From an uncultured Pelagibacteraceae bacterium (GTDB taxonomy: Bacteria; Pseudomonadota; Alphaproteobacteria; Pelagibacterales; Pelagibacteraceae): DNA of 64,000 nt. The notes under the pieces are model-generated. The model saw only the letters and a program-made list of their open reading frames with translations. It ran no database searches and was not told the DNA's origin. Shown in pieces: positions 17,368-30,652 of this stretch. Position 1 is the first letter of the stretch. Each line of letters opens with the position of its first letter. The DNA lies in NCBI GenBank assembly GCA_902635685.1, contig CACPOY010000004.1, positions 31,785 to 95,784 of the forward strand, given 5' to 3'. A program made the position numbers and the translations under genes.

Positions 17368-18312
17368 ATGAATCAAAATCCAACTAAACACACAAAAGTG
17401 TTAATAATTGGATCCGGTCCTGCTGGATATACAGCTGCAGTTTATGCTGCTAGAGCAATGTTAAATCCAATTTTGGTTTATGGATCGGAACCTGGAGGTC
17501 AATTAACCACAACAACGGATGTTGAAAATTTTCCTGGATTTGCTGATGTGATTCAAGGTCCTTGGCTTATGGATCAAATGAAAGAACAAGCAAAAGCAGT
17601 TGGAACAGAAATGATTCAAGATCATATAAGTTCAGTAAATTTAAAAACATCGCCTTTTGAGGCTATCGGTGACACTGGTCAAAAATATACTGCTGATAGT
17701 ATAATTATCTCTACAGGAGCCCAGGCTAGATGGTTGAACATTAAATCTGAACAAGATTTTAGAGGATTTGGTGTATCAGCGTGTGCGACGTGTGATGGTT
17801 TTTTTTTCAAAGATAAAGAAGTTGCTGTTGTAGGTGGGGGTAATGCTGCTGTTGAGGAAGCAATGTTTCTTACAAAATTTGCATCAAAAGTAAAATTAAT
17901 TCATAGAAGAGATAGTTTAAGAGCCGAAAAAATGCTCCAAAAAAAACTTATGGAAAATAAAAAAATTGAAATTATTTGGGATACTGTCGTTGAGGATGTA
18001 ATTGGAGACAAAGATCCGAAAAATGTTAAGGGCATCAAAGTTAAAAATGTAAAAACAAATAAAATTGATGAAATAAAATTAGATGGTGTATTCATTGCTA
18101 TTGGTCATGACCCTGCAACCCAGTTATTTAAAGATCAACTTAATATGGACAAAGAAGGATATTTGATAACTAAACCAGACTCTACAGAAACAAATATACC
18201 AGGTGTTTATGCGGCTGGAGATGTAAAAGATAAAACATTTAGGCAAGCAGTTACTGCTGCTGGTATGGGATGTATGGCAGCGCTAGAGGCTGAAAAGTTT
18301 TTATCTCATTAA
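17368..18312 (+). CDS. trxB: Thioredoxin-disulfide reductase
   Basis: TrxB uses NADPH and FAD to reduce thioredoxin. The FAD-binding GxGPAG motif (VLIIGSGPAGYTAAVYAAR) is at residues 11-30, the redox-active CATC disulfide is Cys139/Cys142 (SACATCDGFF), the NADPH-binding GGGNAAVEEA follows, and the C-terminal FAD contact AAGDVKDKTFRQAVTAAG is present. Length (314) is normal for the low-molecular-weight type. The next gene starts at a GTG one base after its stop codon. Confidence 0.97.
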   Translation: MNQNPTKHTKVLIIGSGPAGYTAAVYAARAMLNPILVYGSEPGGQLTTTTDVENFPGFADVIQGPWLMDQMKEQAKAVGTEMIQDHISSVNLKTSPFEAIGDTGQKYTADSIIISTGAQARWLNIKSEQDFRGFGVSACATCDGFFFKDKEVAVVGGGNAAVEEAMFLTKFASKVKLIHRRDSLRAEKMLQKKLMENKKIEIIWDTVVEDVIGDKDPKNVKGIKVKNVKTNKIDEIKLDGVFIAIGHDPATQLFKDQLNMDKEGYLITKPDSTETNIPGVYAAGDVKDKTFRQAVTAAGMGCMAALEAEKFLSH

Positions 18313-18313
18313 A

Positions 18314-19261
18314 GTGAAAAATAATCTCCATGTATTCTTAGGGGCTACAGTAGCAGATGCAGCAGCAAGACCATTGCATTGGGTATATAATCAAAAAAAA
18401 TTGCATGAATATATTAAAGGCAAAAAGGACTTTACCTTTTTAAAAAAAAATAAAAGCCCTTTTTATAATATTAAAACTGGAAAAGTCTCTGGTTACAACG
18501 ATGTCGGCCAAGTGATGTTTAAAACATTGCTTGATGGAGATGAAAATTTAGAAAAAAATTTTAAAAAGAATATTCTTAAAAATTTTGGTCCTGGAAGCAA
18601 ATATTGGAAAAATTTAAAACGAAGATCAAAATATAAAAAAGTTAAAGATTGGCGTGGCTTAATAAGAGGACCATGGATACACCAGAATATAATAGAAACT
18701 GTAAACAACATTAAATCAAAAAAAAAAATTTCTGGTGGAATGAAAGTCAATGAGTCAGATGGTTTTTGTGCAACGCTACCTTTTTTTCTTTACGGCCATG
18801 ATTTTAAAAGTTTAGAGAAGATCATAAAAATTGTTACTGTTTCAAAAATCAGCATAAAGTATGCACTCGCAAAATTTTATCTAATTGATTTTGCTTTAAA
18901 AGGAAACAAAAATCCCATTAATAAATTTGTAAAAAAATTTAGTGGAAATTTCTTATTTAAAGAAATTATTAAAGATATAAAAAAGATCAAAAAATTCAAA
19001 TCGAAATTTGATCCAATAACAATTAAAAAACTAGGAATGGCTTGCAGTTATCCAGGAACTTTTAATAGTTCAATTTATACAATTCTAAATTCAAAAAATT
19101 ATAAAGATGCAATTTTAAAAACTATCAAGGCCGGTGGTTGTAATTGCTCTAGAGCAAATTTTGTGGGAGCATACTTTGCTTCTCTAAAGGGTATTAATTC
19201 TATTCCAAAATCTTGGATTAAAAAAACTATTCCTGCAAAAAAGATTCTAAATCAAAAATAA
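18314..19261 (+). CDS. ADP-ribosylglycohydrolase-like protein
   Basis: The N-terminus (VFLGATVADAAARPLHWVYN) and the C-terminal KAGGCNCSRANFVGAYFASLKG block correspond to the conserved ends of the ADP-ribosylglycohydrolase (DraG/ARH) fold, where acidic residues bind two metal ions. The usual C-terminal GGDxD-type motif reads GGCNCS here, and the central acidic residues are weak, so catalysis as an ADP-ribose hydrolase is doubtful; a relative acting on another substrate is possible. The start is a GTG immediately after trxB, with no intergenic room for a promoter. Its stop abuts the stop of convergent aspC. Confidence 0.7.
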   Translation: MKNNLHVFLGATVADAAARPLHWVYNQKKLHEYIKGKKDFTFLKKNKSPFYNIKTGKVSGYNDVGQVMFKTLLDGDENLEKNFKKNILKNFGPGSKYWKNLKRRSKYKKVKDWRGLIRGPWIHQNIIETVNNIKSKKKISGGMKVNESDGFCATLPFFLYGHDFKSLEKIIKIVTVSKISIKYALAKFYLIDFALKGNKNPINKFVKKFSGNFLFKEIIKDIKKIKKFKSKFDPITIKKLGMACSYPGTFNSSIYTILNSKNYKDAILKTIKAGGCNCSRANFVGAYFASLKGINSIPKSWIKKTIPAKKILNQK

Positions 19262-22643
<3,382 letters not shown>

Positions 22644-22662
<19 letters not shown>

Positions 22663-23399
22663 TAATTACTGGTGCAGCTACAAGGATAGGTGCTGCAATT
22701 GCAGAAAAATTATCAGGGCCAAATAAACAAATTGTAATTCAATATCATAAATCTAAGTCAAAAGCTGAAAATCTAAAAAAAAAACTTCAAAATTATGGGA
22801 CAAAAATTTATTTAATTAAAGGAGATCTTAGTAAGGAAAAAGATATCATTAAAATTGTTAAATTTTCAAAATCAAAAATGAAATTTTTTGACTGCTTAAT
22901 AAACAATGCCTCATTATTTGAAAATGACAAATTAGAGAATTTTACCTCAAAAAGCTGGGAAAAACATATTTCAACAAATCTTAAGGCTCCTGCTCTTTTT
23001 ACAAAAGAATTTTCAAAAAATATCAAAGGGAAGAACAACAATATTATTAATATAATTGATCAAAGGGTATTTAAGCTTACTCCGTATTTCTTATCATACA
23101 CATTAAGTAAAACCGGACTTTATACTTTAACCAAAACAAGCGCGATGAGTTTGTCACCAAATATCAGAGTTAATGGAATAGCTCCTGGACCAACAATTAA
23201 AAATAAAAGACAATCTGAAAAACATTTTAAAAGCCAATATTTAGCTACACCACTTAAACAGCAAGTTGATGTTAATGAGATTTGTAATGCAGTTGACTTT
23301 TTTATTAAAAACAGTTCTATTACAGGTCAAGTTTTAGCAATAGATAGTGGTCAAAGCTTAAATTGGCAAACACCTGATATAATTAAAGGAAAGGAATGA
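22644..23399 (+). CDS. Short-chain dehydrogenase resembling pteridine reductase (FolM/PTR1-like)
   Basis: A 251-residue SDR with a nucleotide-binding motif written TGAATRIG, i.e. TGxxxRxG rather than the usual TGxxxGxG. The Arg variant is characteristic of NADPH-dependent pteridine reductases (PTR1, FolM). The NNAS motif (residues 87-90), the catalytic Tyr152-x3-Lys156 (SYTLSKTGL) and the PGP segment (NGIAPGPT) are intact. The next gene is folB, overlapping by four bases, so reduction of a pterin or dihydrofolate is the best guess. The overlap with uvrB upstream is 19 bp. Confidence 0.82.
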
Positions 23400-23821
23400 A
23401 AAAAAATAATTTTAAAGTAGTTAAAATAGATAAAAATAAAAGCTTATTTAACTACGAGAAAAAAATTCTAATTAATGAACTTATTTTAGATTTAAAGCTT
23501 GGCTATTATGATTTTGAGAAGGAGAAAACACAAAAAGTAAAGTTCAGCTTGGAAATTGATTATCAAGATAAAAAACCCTCAAATGATAAAGACCTTAGAT
23601 CAATTGTAAATTATGCCACTATTGTAAAGTTAATTAAAAAACTAATTAAAAGGAAACATTATAATTTCTTAGAAACTTTGGCCGAGGCCGTTTTTGATGA
23701 ACTTTTCAAGGACAAGAGAATAGGTAAAATAATGCTTAAAATTGAAAAATTAGAAATTCTTAAACAATGTTCATCTGTTGGTATTCAAATTACAAAAAAA
23801 AGAAGTCATGATAAGTTCTGA
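23396..23821 (+). CDS. folB: Dihydroneopterin aldolase family protein
   Basis: FolB cleaves dihydroneopterin in folate synthesis. The tunnelling-fold pattern is visible: [29 protein letters not shown], then [38 protein letters not shown], and a final strand [26 protein letters not shown]. At 141 residues it is longer than typical FolB (~120) because of an extra N-terminal ~20 residues ([21 protein letters not shown]), which could mean a later true start. It shares ATGA with the SDR upstream and overlaps the uvrC start. Confidence 0.83.
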   Translation: MKKNNFKVVKIDKNKSLFNYEKKILINELILDLKLGYYDFEKEKTQKVKFSLEIDYQDKKPSNDKDLRSIVNYATIVKLIKKLIKRKHYNFLETLAEAVFDELFKDKRIGKIMLKIEKLEILKQCSSVGIQITKKRSHDKF

Positions 23822-25643
23822 AATTGGCAAAGAAGTAATTAAAAAAGAACTGCCTCTAATTCCTAAACATCCAGGTGTATACAAGATGTTAAATGATAAA
23901 GGGGATATTCTCTATGTAGGTAAAGCAAAAAATTTGCCTAACAGACTAAAAAGTTATGTGGCGGAAAAAAATCATATTATAAGAACTGAAAGAATGTTAT
24001 CTCAAACAAGAAAACTTGAGATAACTACTACATCAAATGAAAGCGAAGCTCTACTTCTTGAAGCGAATTTAATCAAAAAATATAAACCAAAATTTAATAT
24101 CCTTTTAAGAGATGATAAATCTTTTCCTTTTATTTTTATTGGTAACAAAGATAAATGGCCACAAATAAAAAGACATAGAGGAAAAAAAACAAAAGAAGGT
24201 TTTTATTTTGGACCTTTCGCATCAGCAGGCTCAGCTAATTGGACAATAAAAATGATACAAAAAATTTTCCACTTAAGAGTTTGTGATGATACTGTCTTTA
24301 AAAACAGGCAACGTCCTTGTATCCTATATCAGATCAAAAGATGTTCTGGACCTTGTGTTGGATACATAAATGATGATGAGTATAAAAGAACTGTGGAAGA
24401 TGCGATCGAATTTGTGTCTGGTAAATCAAGAAAAATACAGAAAAGCCTCTCAGACCAAATGGAAAAGGCAAGCGATAATTTAGATTTTGAAAAAGCTGTA
24501 ATCTTAAGAGATAGAATAAAATCTTTAAATATTATTCAATCGTCTCAAAGAATTAATGAGGCAAATTTAATTGAAGCTGACGTAATCGCTGGCTATAAAG
24601 AGTCTGGTAAAACTTGCATTCAGGTCTTCTTTTACAGATCAAAACAAAATTGGGGTAATCAAGCTTTTTTTCCAAAACATGATCCCGATGAAAAGTTAAG
24701 TGATATATTAAACTCTTTTGTTTCTCAATTTTATGAAAATAAAAGTGTTCCTTCATCAATTATATTATCTGAAGAAATCAAAGAAAAAATTTTAATTGAA
24801 AAAACTTTATCTCAAAAGGAAGAAAAACAAATCGATATATCCATTGCAAAGAAAGGATCAAAATTAAAAGTAATTAATCAAGCAATTAAAAATGCTAAAG
24901 ATAGCCTCACTAGAAAACTTTACGAAAGTCAGAATAATAGAGAATTATTTGATGCAGTAGCAAATAAATTTAATTTAGAAACCAATATTAATTTGATAGA
25001 GGTTTATGATAATAGTCATATCCAAGGAACTAATAGTGTAGGTGCGTTAATCGCTTATGGAGATGAAGGATTTATTAAAAAAAGATATAGAAAATTTAAT
25101 ATTAAGATCCAAAAGAATAAACAAGATGACTATGGTATGATGCGGGAGGTGCTAAATCGAAGATTTAAAAGAGTTATACAAGAAAAAGATAACTATCTAA
25201 CTTTTCCCGATCTAGTTCTGATTGATGGTGGAAAAGGCCAGTACTCGGTTGCAAGAGAAACTCTTAATGAACTAGGCCTTCATGACTTACCAATAGTTGC
25301 AATAGCAAAAGGGAAACTTAGAAACAGTGGTAACGAAACCTTTTTTCATGATGGTAAAGAATTTAAATTTGCTAAAAATGACCCTACTCTATTTTTTCTT
25401 CAGAGAGTGAGAGATGAGTCTCATCGGTTTGCGATCAGTGCTCATAGAGCTAAAAGGAAAAAAGGATTAAGTAAATCACTGTTAGATCAGATCGAAGGTA
25501 TTGGTTCTATTCGAAAAAGAGCTTTATTAAACCACTTTGGCTCCGCTAGAGCAGTAGAATCTGCAAGTCTTGATGAAATAAAATCAGTTGAAGGCGTAGA
25601 AGCAAAAGTTGCTAAAAAGATATATAATTTTTTTCATGAGTAA
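23808..25643 (+). CDS. uvrC: Excinuclease ABC subunit C
   Basis: UvrC makes both incisions in nucleotide excision repair. The N-terminal GIY-YIG nuclease domain ([30 protein letters not shown]), a Cys-rich stretch ([19 protein letters not shown]), the UVR motif that binds UvrB ([20 protein letters not shown]), the RNase H-like second nuclease ([36 protein letters not shown]) and the terminal helix-hairpin-helix pair ([20 protein letters not shown]) are in the expected order. The ORF track opens at 23778, but the ATG at 23808 ([10 protein letters not shown]), overlapping the folB stop and with AGAAG upstream, is the better start; the protein is then 611 residues. Confidence 0.96.
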   Translation: MISSEIGKEVIKKELPLIPKHPGVYKMLNDKGDILYVGKAKNLPNRLKSYVAEKNHIIRTERMLSQTRKLEITTTSNESEALLLEANLIKKYKPKFNILLRDDKSFPFIFIGNKDKWPQIKRHRGKKTKEGFYFGPFASAGSANWTIKMIQKIFHLRVCDDTVFKNRQRPCILYQIKRCSGPCVGYINDDEYKRTVEDAIEFVSGKSRKIQKSLSDQMEKASDNLDFEKAVILRDRIKSLNIIQSSQRINEANLIEADVIAGYKESGKTCIQVFFYRSKQNWGNQAFFPKHDPDEKLSDILNSFVSQFYENKSVPSSIILSEEIKEKILIEKTLSQKEEKQIDISIAKKGSKLKVINQAIKNAKDSLTRKLYESQNNRELFDAVANKFNLETNINLIEVYDNSHIQGTNSVGALIAYGDEGFIKKRYRKFNIKIQKNKQDDYGMMREVLNRRFKRVIQEKDNYLTFPDLVLIDGGKGQYSVARETLNELGLHDLPIVAIAKGKLRNSGNETFFHDGKEFKFAKNDPTLFFLQRVRDESHRFAISAHRAKRKKGLSKSLLDQIEGIGSIRKRALLNHFGSARAVESASLDEIKSVEGVEAKVAKKIYNFFHE

Positions 25644-25651
25644 AAATAAAT

Positions 25652-26236
25652 ATGCTTAGAAAGATACCAAATATATTGACTGTTGGCAGAATTTTAATTG
25701 TGCCATTTTTTGTTTTAGCTTTTTATCTCCCTGGTTTTTATGGAGATCTTACTGCGTTAATTTTATTTATTGTTGCCTCTTTCACAGATTTTCTAGATGG
25801 CATGCTGGCAAGATTTCTTGGTGAAGAGTCCAAACTTGGGGAATTACTAGATCCAATAGCTGACAAAATTATTGTTGCAGCTGCCCTTATTTTGTTAGTG
25901 ATGGATGGCACTATTCGAAATTACGAGGTAATTGCTGCAATAATAATTCTTACGCGAGAAATTTTGATTTCTGGTCTTAGAGAGTTTTTGGCTAAAGGGG
26001 AAATTAAACTTCCAGTATCTAGTTTAGCTAAATTAAAAACAGTTTTGCAAATGGTTTCAATTGCACTTTTGCTTTCAGGTGAAACTGGAAACAAAATAAT
26101 TAATTTTCAAGATTATAATGCCCAGACCATTGGTATCATTCTTTTATGGCTTTCTGCGGCATTAACACTTTTTACTGGTTATGATTACATGCGAAAAGGT
26201 ATCGACCATGCTATTTCTGAGGACAATAAAGATTAA
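25652..26236 (+). CDS. pgsA: CDP-diacylglycerol-glycerol-3-phosphate 3-phosphatidyltransferase
   Basis: PgsA commits CDP-diacylglycerol to phosphatidylglycerol at the inner membrane. The CDP-alcohol phosphotransferase signature D-x2-DG-x2-AR-x8-G-x3-D-x3-D is complete (TDFLDGMLARFLGEE, then GELLDPIADK). Five or so hydrophobic segments and the N-terminal MLRKIPNILTVGRILIVPFFV are typical. Length 194 matches the family. It follows uvrC by 8 bp, the common uvrC-pgsA order of proteobacteria, and its stop codon interlocks with convergent ilvE. Confidence 0.95.
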   Translation: MLRKIPNILTVGRILIVPFFVLAFYLPGFYGDLTALILFIVASFTDFLDGMLARFLGEESKLGELLDPIADKIIVAAALILLVMDGTIRNYEVIAAIIILTREILISGLREFLAKGEIKLPVSSLAKLKTVLQMVSIALLLSGETGNKIINFQDYNAQTIGIILLWLSAALTLFTGYDYMRKGIDHAISEDNKD

Positions 26237-27114
26237 GCTGCCTTTTTTTTTCTAACAACCAGCTGATAACTCTCGTTTAAGTCTATAATCATTTCACAAA
26301 CTTTAAATTGATTATTTGCGATACAAGAAACTGGTGTAACCTCAGCAGCAGTGCCTGTTAAAAAACAACCAACAAAATCTTTTAACTCTGAAGGACTTAT
26401 TTTTCTTTCATGAACTTTTATATTTTTTGATTTTGCTATCCCAATTACTGTTCTACGAGTAATACCATCTAAAAATGAGTCAGGTATTGGCGTGTGCAGT
26501 TCACCATTTTTGTCTTTAAAAAAAATATTAGCACCTGTTGCTTCAGCAATATTTCCCTCATGATCTAACATCAACGAGTCTGTGTAACCCTCTTTTTCCG
26601 CCTCATGTTTTGACAAAGTGCAAATCATGTAAAGACCAGAGGCTTTGGTATCCCAAGGAATTGTATTAGGAGCGGGCCTTCGCCAATTTGAAATGTTTAA
26701 TTTTATACCCTCGATTTTTAATTTTGGATCAAAATAAGAGCCCCATTCCCATGTTGCGATAGCGACATGAATCTTTGTCTGCTGTGCAGATATTGCCATC
26801 ATTTCACTTCCTCGCCATGCTACAGGTCTAACGTAACCATTTTCTACGTTCTGAACAACTATAATTTTTTTTGAAGCCTCATTAATCTCTCTCTCAGTGT
26901 AAGGAATCTCAAAACCCATTCTTTTTGCTGAGTAAAAAAATCTTGAAGTATGTTCCTCTAATTTAAATATTGAACCATCGTAAACTCTTTCGCCTTCAAA
27001 TACACAACTTGCATAGTGTAAGCCATGACTTAATACATGAACTTTAACATCTGACCAATCCACAAAGTCATTGTTATACCAAATTTTACCATTTCTTTTA
27101 TCGTAAGGTATCAT
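26233..27114 (-). CDS. ilvE: Branched-chain amino acid aminotransferase
   Basis: A fold-type IV PLP aminotransferase for the last step of Leu, Ile and Val synthesis. Recognisable pieces are the N-terminal IWYNNDFVDWSDVKVHVLSHGLHYASCVFEGERVY, the PLP-lysine segment IPWDTKASGLYMICTLSKHEA, the DHEGNIAEATGANIFF strand, and the PLP-phosphate-binding DGITRRTVIGIA with the closing CFLTGTAAEVTPVSCI. Length 293 is normal. It is divergent from the MarR-type regulator with 74 bp between them, so that regulator might control it; this is inference. Confidence 0.94.
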   Translation of the reverse strand: MIPYDKRNGKIWYNNDFVDWSDVKVHVLSHGLHYASCVFEGERVYDGSIFKLEEHTSRFFYSAKRMGFEIPYTEREINEASKKIIVVQNVENGYVRPVAWRGSEMMAISAQQTKIHVAIATWEWGSYFDPKLKIEGIKLNISNWRRPAPNTIPWDTKASGLYMICTLSKHEAEKEGYTDSLMLDHEGNIAEATGANIFFKDKNGELHTPIPDSFLDGITRRTVIGIAKSKNIKVHERKISPSELKDFVGCFLTGTAAEVTPVSCIANNQFKVCEMIIDLNESYQLVVRKKKAA

Positions 27115-27188
27115 GTCAGAAAATATTTTTTTTAATTATTCAAAAAAATATCTTTGTATCTTGAATATGTCAATATAACTTACCTATT

Positions 27189-27626
27189 ATGAAAGATTTA
27201 CTTTATCTAAAAGATGAACAATTAAAAGATTTAATTGAAAAACTTTTTATAGTTTATAGAGACACTTTCACCGATCCGAAAAAAATTCTAAATAAATATT
27301 CAATAGGTACCGCTCATCACAAAGTAATCCACCTTATTTCGACATACGAAGGTATTTCAATTTCTGAACTTTTGAAAAAATTAAAAATAACAAAACAAAG
27401 TTTGAATAGAGTTTTAAAAGATTTAACAAAGCTTGGCATTATCAAATTCGAAAAAGACGAACAAGACACAAGGATCAAACATGTGTATCTCAATGAAAAG
27501 GGAGAAAAAATTTTTCTCGAAATTTTCGAAACACAAAAAAAAAGAATATACAACGCATTATTAAACTCGAGTTCTGATGAGGTAGTAAACTTTGATAAGG
27601 TACTGAAAAAAATTATAAATGGATAA
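27189..27626 (+). CDS. MarR-family transcriptional regulator (PetP-like position)
   Basis: A 145-residue winged-helix protein: helix LKDLIEKLFIVYRDTFTDPKKIL, the HTH around GISISELLKKLKITKQSLNRVLKDLTKLGII, and the wing with FEKDEQDTRIKHVYLNEKGEKIF, which contains the conserved D-x-R of MarR proteins. The DNA-binding elements are intact. It overlaps the response regulator by 8 bp. In Rhodobacter a MarR-type gene (petP) and an OmpR-type gene (petR) sit together and affect cytochrome bc1 synthesis; this pair has the same layout, and petABC lies about 9 kb away. Confidence 0.88.
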   Translation: MKDLLYLKDEQLKDLIEKLFIVYRDTFTDPKKILNKYSIGTAHHKVIHLISTYEGISISELLKKLKITKQSLNRVLKDLTKLGIIKFEKDEQDTRIKHVYLNEKGEKIFLEIFETQKKRIYNALLNSSSDEVVNFDKVLKKIING

Positions 27627-28296
27627 ATTTTTAGCGCATATATTAGTAGTAGATGATGACGAGGGTATAAGATCCTTGGTAAAAAAATATTTAAATGAAA
27701 ATAATTATTTGGTTACAACTGCAAAAAATGCTGAGGATGCAACTGAAAAAATTGAAATAATTAATTTTGATATGATTATTTTAGACATAATGATGCCAGG
27801 TAAAAGTGGTCTTCAATTTATTAAAGATAATATTAATAAAATTTTGACACCTATAATATTACTAACTGCAAAAGGTACTACAGATGAGAGAGTTGAGGGA
27901 TTAGAAATAGGTGCAGATGACTATTTACCAAAACCATTTGAACCTAGAGAACTTTTGCTTAGAATTAAAAATATTCTAAAAAAAACTAAAGATAAAAATT
28001 TAAAAAAAGTAGTACAATTCTCAAATATTGAAATTGATTTAAACAAATTAATAATTCTTAAAAATAGAGAAGAATTTAAAATAAATATTACAGAAAAAAT
28101 TATTTTAGAAAAAATGATAAATAATCCTGGTAAAACATTTTCTAGGATTGATATAGGTAAACTTATAAATTTAGATAAGGAAAGATCTGTGGACGTAATT
28201 ATAACTCGTTTGAGAAAAAAAATTGAAATAGATCCAAAAAATCCAAAATTTTTACAAACTTTAAGAGGTAGTGGTTATGTTTTATGGATTGAATAA
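27619..28296 (+). CDS. OmpR/PhoB-family response regulator (PetR-like)
   Basis: The receiver domain has the acidic pair DDD near residues 12-14, the phospho-acceptor Asp56 (IILDIMMPGKSG), the conserved Thr/Lys in LLTAKG and GADDYLPKPFEP (Lys105). The C-terminal winged helix is of OmpR type (ITEKIILEKMINNPGKTFSR, then RSVDVIITRLRKKIEIDPKNP, LRGSGYVLW). It is coupled to the histidine kinase downstream by a 26-bp overlap and to the MarR gene upstream. In a genome with few two-component systems this is probably the OmpR/EnvZ-type pair; targets cannot be read here. Confidence 0.93.
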   Translation: MDKFLAHILVVDDDEGIRSLVKKYLNENNYLVTTAKNAEDATEKIEIINFDMIILDIMMPGKSGLQFIKDNINKILTPIILLTAKGTTDERVEGLEIGADDYLPKPFEPRELLLRIKNILKKTKDKNLKKVVQFSNIEIDLNKLIILKNREEFKINITEKIILEKMINNPGKTFSRIDIGKLINLDKERSVDVIITRLRKKIEIDPKNPKFLQTLRGSGYVLWIE

Positions 28297-29596
28297 ATTC
28301 GTGAAAAATTTATTACCAAAAAGACTATTTTATAGAGCTTTACTAATTGTTGCAATTCCAGTTATTTTACTTCAACTTTTAGTCACAATTGTTTTTTTTG
28401 ATAGCCTTTGGATAAAAACTAACAAAGGGATGACAAGGGCCTTGGTTGGGGAAATTGATACTTTTATTGTCGCTTTTGATAAAGAGAATAATGACAAAGA
28501 TTATATCATAAATTTATTTTCAATTCATTTGGATTTAAATATAAAATATATTCAAGATAAAGAATTTAATTTCAAATTAAATGAAAGATGGTTTAGTCCT
28601 GTAGATAGATCTTTAAGAAGAGAATTGAAGTCTAGCATTGGTAACAATAAATTTTGGTTTAGCACTACTGACTATTTGGAATTAATAAACATAAGAATTA
28701 AATATAAAGAAGGATATTTTGAATTTTTAGTTCCAAGAGATAGAGTAACGGCATCCTCAGCAAGATTATTTGCTTTATGGATATCCGTGCCTGCAATTTT
28801 TTTAATTCTTGTTGCTATATTATTTTTAAAAAACCAAACTCGACCAATAACTAATTTAGCAAAAGCAGCAGAAAAATTTGGTAGAGGTGAAGAAGTTGAT
28901 GATTATAGACCATCAGGTTCACTTGAAATCAGACAGGCAGGTTATGAATTTGATAAAATGAGAAAAAGAATACTCAGACATTTAAATCAAAGATCTGAGA
29001 TGTTGTCTGGAATTAGTCATGATTTACGAACACCTTTAACTAGAATGAAATTGCAACTTTCCTTTGTAAAAGACAAAGAGATTTCCTCAAAATTAAATGA
29101 TGACATAAGTGAGATGGAAAAAATGCTCAATGAGTATTTACAATTTACCAGCTCATCTCAATCAGAAAAAAACGAAATATTTAATCTCTCAAAATTATTA
29201 AATGAGATAATAGAAAGATATGAAAATACATATATAACTAAAGATCTGGCTCAAAATATTTCGATAAATGGAAGAAAAAATTTATTAAAAAGAAGCTTTA
29301 ATAATATTATTGATAATGGTCTTAAATATGGAAAAAAAATCAATATTCAATTAAATAAAAATGGAAAAAATATATTTATTCTTATCGAAGATAATGGGCC
29401 AGGTATTCCAAAAGAAGAATACGAAAATGTTTTTAAACCATTTTATAAAATTGATAAAGGTAGAGGTGAGAATAAATCAAGTGTTGGTTTAGGGTTATCA
29501 ATAGCCTCTGATATTGTTAGATCTCATGGAGGATACATTAAACTCGACAAGTCATCAATGAATGGACTTGGAGTTAAGATCTTTTTGCCCGCTTAG
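28271..29596 (+). CDS. EnvZ-like sensor histidine kinase
   Basis: An inner-membrane kinase with a transmembrane helix at about 20-44, a ~120-residue periplasmic sensor region, a second helix at about 165-187, a HAMP linker (NQTRPITNLAKAAEKFGRGEEV), the phospho-accepting His250 in SGISHDLRTPLTRMK, and ATPase boxes N (NNIIDNGLKYG), G1 (IEDNGPGIPKEEYENVFKPFYK) and G2 (SVGLGLSIASDIV). The architecture equals EnvZ. The start lies inside the regulator gene; an ATG at 28277 would remove two residues. The convergent ubiK gene overlaps its last 23 bp. Confidence 0.93.
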   Translation: MVMFYGLNKFVKNLLPKRLFYRALLIVAIPVILLQLLVTIVFFDSLWIKTNKGMTRALVGEIDTFIVAFDKENNDKDYIINLFSIHLDLNIKYIQDKEFNFKLNERWFSPVDRSLRRELKSSIGNNKFWFSTTDYLELINIRIKYKEGYFEFLVPRDRVTASSARLFALWISVPAIFLILVAILFLKNQTRPITNLAKAAEKFGRGEEVDDYRPSGSLEIRQAGYEFDKMRKRILRHLNQRSEMLSGISHDLRTPLTRMKLQLSFVKDKEISSKLNDDISEMEKMLNEYLQFTSSSQSEKNEIFNLSKLLNEIIERYENTYITKDLAQNISINGRKNLLKRSFNNIIDNGLKYGKKINIQLNKNGKNIFILIEDNGPGIPKEEYENVFKPFYKIDKGRGENKSSVGLGLSIASDIVRSHGGYIKLDKSSMNGLGVKIFLPA

Positions 29597-29825
29597 TTTT
29601 TTTTTTACTTTTTTCTTGTAATAATGAAATTTTTTTTTCAATATTTTCAACTCTTTTTAAAAGAACTTCAAATTCCTCTTTACTCGTAAGTTTCATTCTA
29701 AAAACTATTTCATCCCTTTTAGATTTCAAAATACTTAAAATTTCTGATCCAAGGTCTTTTGATGTGATAAGGCCTTGCTCAAATATTTTAGTCAATTTAT
29801 TAAAAACAAATTTTGAATTTTTCAT
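29574..29825 (-). CDS. ubiK: UbiK/BMFP-family small protein (ubiquinone biosynthesis accessory)
   Basis: An 83-residue helical protein with the BMFP pattern: an N-terminal amphipathic helix (NKLTKIFEQGLITSKDL) and a C-terminal coiled coil with the conserved LTSKEEFEVLLKRVENIEKKISLLQEK, ending in a basic tail. In gammaproteobacteria UbiK assists the soluble Ubi complex, while in Brucella the related BMFP protein has membrane-fusogenic activity; which applies here is unknown. The gene ends inside the kinase gene on the other strand and is divergent from lgt with 44 bp between them. Confidence 0.8.
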   Translation of the reverse strand: MKNSKFVFNKLTKIFEQGLITSKDLGSEILSILKSKRDEIVFRMKLTSKEEFEVLLKRVENIEKKISLLQEKSKKKTKRAKRS

Positions 29826-29869
29826 ATTTTTTTGTCATTATCTGATATAACCTATAGTTATTTATCAAA

Positions 29870-30652
29870 ATGTTCATTAATAATTTTGACCCAGTAGCGA
29901 TAAATTTTTTTTCACTAGAAATAAGATGGTACTCACTATCTTATATTTTTGGAATACTAGCAGGATGGCTTTTAGCTAAAAAATTTTTCATTAACAGCCA
30001 GGAAATTAAAACAAAATTTGATGATTATGTTACTTATCTTATTTTTGCTATTATTATAGGTGGGAGGTTGGGATATGTGCTATTTTATAATTTAGATTAT
30101 TATTTCGAAAATCCTATAGATATTTTTAAAGTCTGGCAAGGTGGAATGTCTTTTCATGGTGGGGTTATAGGAATAATAGTTGTAAGTGTTTGGTTCGCAA
30201 ATAAAAACAAACATAACGTTTTTAGTTATTTAGATGTCATCTCATTAGTTGCTCCAGTAGGAATTTTTTTGGGAAGAATTTCAAATTTTATAAACTCTGA
30301 ATTATATGGAACTCAAACGAGTCTACCCTGGGGTGTAAAATTTGTTAAAGTTGATAATTTGTATAGGCATCCATCACAATTATATGAAGCATTTTTTGAA
30401 GGTCTGATTCTTTTTTTAATTTTGATCTATCTTCACAAGAAAATAACTAATAAAAAGCCTGGTTTTATTTCTGGACTATTTCTAGTTTTTTACTCAATTT
30501 TTAGATTTGTAATAGAATTTTTTAGAGTACCAGACGACCAATTAGGTTATTTATTATTTAATCTCACTATGGGACAAATTATAAGTTTTGTGTTTTTATT
30601 ATTTGGATCATATTTAGTTGTTCAAAAATATGAAAATAAAAAAGAGTGGTGA
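29870..30652 (+). CDS. lgt: Prolipoprotein diacylglyceryl transferase
   Basis: Lgt adds diacylglycerol to the lipobox cysteine of prolipoproteins in the inner membrane. The family signature GRISNFINSELYG (residues ~140-152) with the essential Arg is present, along with the WQGGMSFHGGVIG loop, RHPSQLYEAFFEG, and the C-terminal FRFVIEFFRVPDDQLG. About seven hydrophobic helices fit the known topology. Length is 260, within the family range. It overlaps the following methyltransferase gene, so at least lgt, that gene and the YfiH gene are likely one transcript. Confidence 0.96.
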   Translation: MFINNFDPVAINFFSLEIRWYSLSYIFGILAGWLLAKKFFINSQEIKTKFDDYVTYLIFAIIIGGRLGYVLFYNLDYYFENPIDIFKVWQGGMSFHGGVIGIIVVSVWFANKNKHNVFSYLDVISLVAPVGIFLGRISNFINSELYGTQTSLPWGVKFVKVDNLYRHPSQLYEAFFEGLILFLILIYLHKKITNKKPGFISGLFLVFYSIFRFVIEFFRVPDDQLGYLLFNLTMGQIISFVFLLFGSYLVVQKYENKKEW

